Shown here piece after piece: positions 63,395 through 64,000 of a DNA stretch of 64,000 bases (position 1 is its first letter; each line of letters starts with the position of its first letter). Source of the DNA: Pseudoalteromonas caenipelagi (lineage in GTDB: Bacteria > Pseudomonadota > Gammaproteobacteria > Enterobacterales > Alteromonadaceae); the NCBI RefSeq assembly GCF_013140855.1, contig NZ_JABBPG010000001.1:248001-312000 (forward strand), read 5' to 3'. The position numbers and the translations under genes were made by a program. The notes under the pieces were generated by a model. That model saw only the letters and a program-made list of their open reading frames with translations, had not been told where the DNA came from and searched no databases.

Positions 63395-64000
63395 TTAACT
63401 CATTGCCATCATCATCTTGGCAGGGTTTTCAAGGAAGGCTTTCCAAAGGTTATTAAACCTTGCAATAGTGCCACCGTCTATTACACGGTGGTCGCCTGAC
63501 CAGCTCACTTGCATAATGGCTCTTGATACCACATTACCTTTGTCATCAAAGCGCGGTAAGTGTTGCAGTTTGCCTAGCGCTACAATCGCCACTTCAGGCT
63601 TGTTGATGATAGGCGTTGCGGTTGTGCCACCAATTGCTCCGATATTTGAGATTGAAATCGTACCACCTTTTAAATCTTCTGGTGATACGCGCCCTTCTCT
63701 AGCTGCATCTGTTAAACGCGTTACTTCTTGCGCAACCGCTACAATTGATTTGCTTTGACAGCCTTTGATGTTTGGTACTAATAGCCCCAATTTAGAGTCA
63801 ACCGCCATACCGATATTATGGTCATCAAAATAAGTGATTTCTGTGCAGTCATCATTCACTTGAGAATTCACAACCGGAAACTCTTTTAGCGCTAAAGACA
63901 ATGCTTTAATGAAAAACGGCATCATCGTTAACTTAATGCCTTCTTTGGCGTATTGCTCCTTAAGCTCTTTACGCAGCGCAATGATCTCTGTTAAGTCAAT
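63395..64000 (-). CDS. 2-oxoacid dehydrogenase E2 (dihydrolipoamide acyltransferase), C-terminal part
   Basis: Partial: the frame is open to the window edge, and the visible 201 residues are the end of the catalytic acyltransferase domain. The active-site motif SGDHRVIDGG (His and Asp) and SISNIGAIGGTTATPIINKPEVAIVALG are typical of E2; the latter favours the branched-chain 2-oxoacid dehydrogenase type over pyruvate dehydrogenase. An internal ATG at 63925 is not the start, since conserved E2 sequence (ALRKELKEQYAKEGIKLT) precedes it in frame. It is followed by a strong terminator. Confidence 0.92.
   Translation of the reverse strand: MDLTEIIALRKELKEQYAKEGIKLTMMPFFIKALSLALKEFPVVNSQVNDDCTEITYFDDHNIGMAVDSKLGLLVPNIKGCQSKSIVAVAQEVTRLTDAAREGRVSPEDLKGGTISISNIGAIGGTTATPIINKPEVAIVALGKLQHLPRFDDKGNVVSRAIMQVSWSGDHRVIDGGTIARFNNLWKAFLENPAKMMMAMS

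Overview
The window reads as the chromosome of a marine heterotrophic gammaproteobacterium of the Alteromonadales, most probably Pseudoalteromonas-like. This is inferred from the AT-rich base composition, three large TonB-dependent receptors, Gammaproteobacteria-specific or typical genes (rmf, fabA, miaE, htpX, rhombosortase, an E. coli-like maeA), and a glycan locus carrying a tryptophan-halogenase/SapC/cupin module. No tRNA, rRNA or CRISPR array was recognised.

Left part (1-12 kb): a minus-strand sugar-derivative operon (MFS transporter, TIM-barrel isomerase/epimerase, Gfo/Idh/MocA oxidoreductase) faces a divergent AraC regulator with a PAS sensor. A YoaK-type membrane protein follows an integron attC-like sequence. 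Then come a TonB receptor, htpX, an NADPH-dependent FMN reductase with a divergent LysR regulator, and small conserved genes.

Middle part (12-38 kb): mostly housekeeping and envelope genes. These are an OafA-type acyltransferase, rhombosortase, gamma-glutamyltransferase, malic enzyme, a SIMPL protein, a sulfotransferase-like protein, miaE, a cold-shock protein, a chemotaxis receptor, and a porin with a PstS-like periplasmic protein. They also include a tight operon of response regulator, MoxR, DUF58, transglutaminase and antiporter, then a YvcK-like protein, an Hpt protein, the operon of tandem 6-carboxytetrahydropterin synthase-like protein, M23 peptidase and YciA-like thioesterase, fabA with a FabR-type palindrome, and rmf. 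A two-gene membrane operon at 25.7-26.8 kb has an N terminus strikingly like Rmf.

Right part (38-59 kb): a secreted metallophosphoesterase with its own TonB receptor, then a degenerate GGDEF protein and an AraC regulator. A beta-glucoside utilisation locus follows. TonB receptor, tryptophan halogenase, SapC and JmjC-like cupin run on the minus strand. GH1 beta-glucosidase, GPH symporter and LacI form a second minus-strand operon. A FucP/GluP-type transporter and a GH3 lipoprotein run divergently. Three near-identical 14-bp LacI-type operators sit upstream of these units and tie them into one predicted regulon: import across the outer membrane, cleavage by periplasmic or surface GH3 and cytoplasmic GH1, and uptake by two inner-membrane transporters.

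Right end (59-63.4 kb): a mobile-element graveyard. It holds two 5'-truncated copies of the same IS4-family transposase within a 0.78-kb direct repeat, an IS200/REP-type Y1 transposase, two small secreted cysteine-containing proteins plus a truncated duplicate of one of them, a second attC-like sequence and short repeats. The window ends inside a 2-oxoacid dehydrogenase E2 gene.
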